A DNA stretch of 40,315 nt from Corallococcus terminator (GTDB taxonomy: Bacteria > Myxococcota > Myxococcia > Myxococcales > Myxococcaceae), in assembly GCF_003611635.1 (NCBI RefSeq), contig NZ_RAVZ01000039.1, forward strand, positions 1 through 40,315, written 5' to 3'. How positions within the stretch are numbered: the stretch's first letter is position 1; every line of letters begins with the position of its first letter. This document shows positions 38,801 to 40,315 of the stretch, in pieces. The notes beneath the pieces were generated by a model. That model saw nothing but the letters and a program-made list of their open reading frames with translations. It had not been told where the DNA came from and did no database searches. The position numbers were made by a program, and so were the translations under genes.

Positions 38801-40315
38801 CTGCGCACGGCGGCGTCGAGCAGTGCCGGATCCAGGCGAGGATGGCTGCCCTGGTAGTTGGCCATGTCGATGACCTGATCCAACAGGTCGCGCGGCTGGC
38901 ACGCGGCGAAGGGCCGGTGGTTCGGGCGGTAGTGCTCGTCGATGAGGTAGTCGATGGCGCGTGCGTCGTAGGGCACGCCGCGCTTCTTGCACATCATCTG
39001 GAAGATCTCGTGGAACTGCTCTTCGTCCGGGCGCTGCACCTCCAGCTTGTAGCGGACGCGGCGCAGGAAGGCGTCGTCCACGAGGTCGCTGGGATCCAGG
39101 TTGGTGGAGAAGGCGGCGAACACGTCGAAGGGCACCTGGAGCTTCTTGCCCGTGTGCAGCGTGAGCATGTCCACGTCGCTCTCCAGCGGGACGATCCACC
39201 GGTTGAGCAGGTCCTTGGGGGACACCTTCTGGCGGCCGAAGTCGTCGATGAGGAGCATGCCGTTGCTCGCCTTCATCTGGAACGGGGCCTCGTAGTACTT
39301 CACCTCCGGCGTGTAGACGAGGTCGAGCATCTCCAGCGTCAGCTCACCGCCCACCACCACCAGCGGGCGGCGGCAGCGCACCCAGCGGCGGTCGTACGAC
39401 GGCGCGCCGGGTTCGTCCTCCACCGCCTTGTGGATGTTGGCGTCGTACATCTTCACGACGAAGTCGTCGATGAGCAGCGCGTGGGGGATGAAGATGTCCC
39501 CGTCGTAGCAGTTCACCATGCCCTGGCAGATGGCCGTCTTGCCGTTGCCGGGAGGGCCGTAGAAGAAGATGGCGCGTCCGGAGTTCATCGCCGGACCGAT
39601 GCCGTCGAAGATGTAGTCGCGGATGATGAGGTCGCCGAACTTGTCCTGCATCCGGTCGCGCGTGATGCGGTTGCCGCGCACGGTCTGCTGCTTCACCGCG
39701 GCGACCCATTCGTTGAAGGGCACGGGCGCAGGACCGTTGTAGCGGTTGCGGTCGAGGATCTGCCGCAGCACGTCCGTCACGAACGTGGTGAGCTGGTAGA
39801 TCATCGTGGAGCGACCCACGCCGGATCCGCCACCGCCGCGAATGTCGATGTACTTCTGCCGGCGCAGGCCTTCGATGATCTCATCCACCAGCGTGGTGGG
39901 CAGTTGCAGGCGGGCGGCCACGTCCATGCCGCGCATCTCGCCGGCGAAGAAGATGGCCTTGAGGACCAGCTCCTCCACGAACGTCGCGTTGAGACCGCAC
40001 TCCTGGAGGTTGCGCGGCTGCGTGGGCCAGAAGCGGTTCGCGGCCGGCGCTTCCCCGCCATCACGCCGGGAGCCCCGACGGTCCGGGCCGGCATACGCCT
40101 GGGGCGCCGCGCTGCCGCGACGGTCCGGACCGGAGTAGGACTGCTGCGGGTTCCCCCCGCGGCGGTCCGCCGCCGAGCCTCGACGCTCCCCTTCGCCCTG
40201 CGAGGGACCCGCGCGACGGTCCGAGTCCGCCGGGGGCGCGGGAGGAGGCCCGCCCCGCCGTTCGGAATCCGGGGGCGCGCTGGCGCGGCGGTCCGCGTCG
40301 GCGGGAGGGCCGGGG
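38743..40315 (-). CDS. AAA-type ATPase with disordered repeat-rich N-terminus (5' end outside window)
   Basis: The frame stays open from the stop at 38743 to the right edge, so the gene is partial: at least 524 residues. The visible N-terminal 100 residues are Pro/Gly/Ala-rich and carry [DE]RR[GA]-type motifs seven or more times. Then comes FVEELVLKAIFFAGEMRGMD, a winged-helix-like segment, and an ATPase core with Walker A FYGPPGNGKT, Walker B MLLIDDFG, and an arginine-bearing FLRRVRYKLEV. A GTG at 39978 would give 411 residues but cuts into conserved-looking sequence (TFVEELVLKA). Probably a MoxR/AAA-like remodelling ATPase. Function unknown. It converges on the WbqC gene. Confidence 0.85.
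   Translation of the reverse strand, partial: PGPPADADRRASAPPDSERRGGPPPAPPADSDRRAGPSQGEGERRGSAADRRGGNPQQSYSGPDRRGSAAPQAYAGPDRRGSRRDGGEAPAANRFWPTQPRNLQECGLNATFVEELVLKAIFFAGEMRGMDVAARLQLPTTLVDEIIEGLRRQKYIDIRGGGGSGVGRSTMIYQLTTFVTDVLRQILDRNRYNGPAPVPFNEWVAAVKQQTVRGNRITRDRMQDKFGDLIIRDYIFDGIGPAMNSGRAIFFYGPPGNGKTAICQGMVNCYDGDIFIPHALLIDDFVVKMYDANIHKAVEDEPGAPSYDRRWVRCRRPLVVVGGELTLEMLDLVYTPEVKYYEAPFQMKASNGMLLIDDFGRQKVSPKDLLNRWIVPLESDVDMLTLHTGKKLQVPFDVFAAFSTNLDPSDLVDDAFLRRVRYKLEVQRPDEEQFHEIFQMMCKKRGVPYDARAIDYLIDEHYRPNHRPFAACQPRDLLDQVIDMANYQGSHPRLDPALLDAAVRSYFVRFDKPASGPTSASAR
40060..40300 (-). repeat. Repeated DRRGS-type motif in the N-terminus of the AAA ATPase
   Basis: In the minus-strand frame the motifs DRRAS, ERRGG, DRRAG, ERRGS, DRRGG, DRRGS and DRRGS occur in order, 8 to 16 residues apart, between Pro/Gly/Ala-rich spacers. 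They are degenerate at DNA level, so they look maintained rather than freshly duplicated. Confidence 0.7.

Overview
The window reads as chromosomal DNA of a myxobacterium, most likely of the Myxococcaceae (Corallococcus/Myxococcus type). This is inferred from very high GC, dense coding on both strands, many lipoproteins, Thr-Asp-Ala/Gly-Gly linkers, a Cys-rich myxobacterial repeat, a KaiC-like ATPase beside a receiver protein, and paired cold-shock genes. No rRNA, tRNA, CRISPR array, insertion sequence, integrase or phage gene was seen.

Left part (1-10400): a CPA2-type cation/proton antiporter, a secreted bactofilin-like protein, a cysteine hydrolase, two cold-shock-domain genes flanking a WD40-repeat gene and sharing a similar 5' element, a membrane-anchored SRPBCC protein with a polyalanine tail and a clear intrinsic terminator, a lipoprotein with an Ig-like domain and an HEXXH metallopeptidase motif, and a divergent M1-family aminopeptidase-like protein. 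The last two genes converge and overlap at their 3' ends by 270 bp.

Centre (10447-29365, all on the minus strand): a beta-glucan (probably beta-1,3-glucan/laminarin) utilisation locus. Transcription would start near 29370-29420. In order it encodes a carbohydrate-binding-like lipoprotein, a ROK regulator, a GH16 endo-glucanase lipoprotein, an Opp/Dpp-type ABC importer (binding lipoprotein, permease, fused permease-ATPase, second ATPase), a GH1 beta-glucosidase, a large protein joining a clan-A glycosidase to a predicted outer-membrane beta-barrel, and two lipoproteins. After a gap with two hairpins comes a 1500-residue secreted GH3 enzyme with three discoidin domains, ending at a strong terminator. 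Most neighbouring genes overlap by start/stop codons, so they look translationally coupled. The implied route is: surface or secreted GH16 and GH3 cut the polymer, the glycosidase-barrel trims and perhaps passes oligosaccharides across the outer membrane, the ABC system carries them across the inner membrane, cytosolic GH1 yields glucose, and the ROK protein senses a sugar. No SusC/SusD pair is present.

Right part (29782-40315): a small membrane protein, a CheY-like receiver and a double-domain KaiC-like ATPase with a repeated basic tail; a 1-acyl-glycerol-3-phosphate acyltransferase and exonuclease III; a lamin-tail-domain lipoprotein with a long in-frame 18/36-bp tandem repeat; an alpha/beta hydrolase diverging from a PhyH dioxygenase and WbqC-like gene pair; and, cut by the right edge, an AAA-type ATPase with a repeat-rich disordered N-terminus.

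Most interesting candidates: the glycosidase-beta-barrel fusion within a coupled glucan locus, the discoidin domain nested in an Ig-like repeat of the GH3 enzyme, the shared 5' element of the two cold-shock genes (one possibly leaderless), and the KaiC-like ATPase lacking usual catalytic glutamates. All assignments rest on reading motifs by eye; no searches were run.
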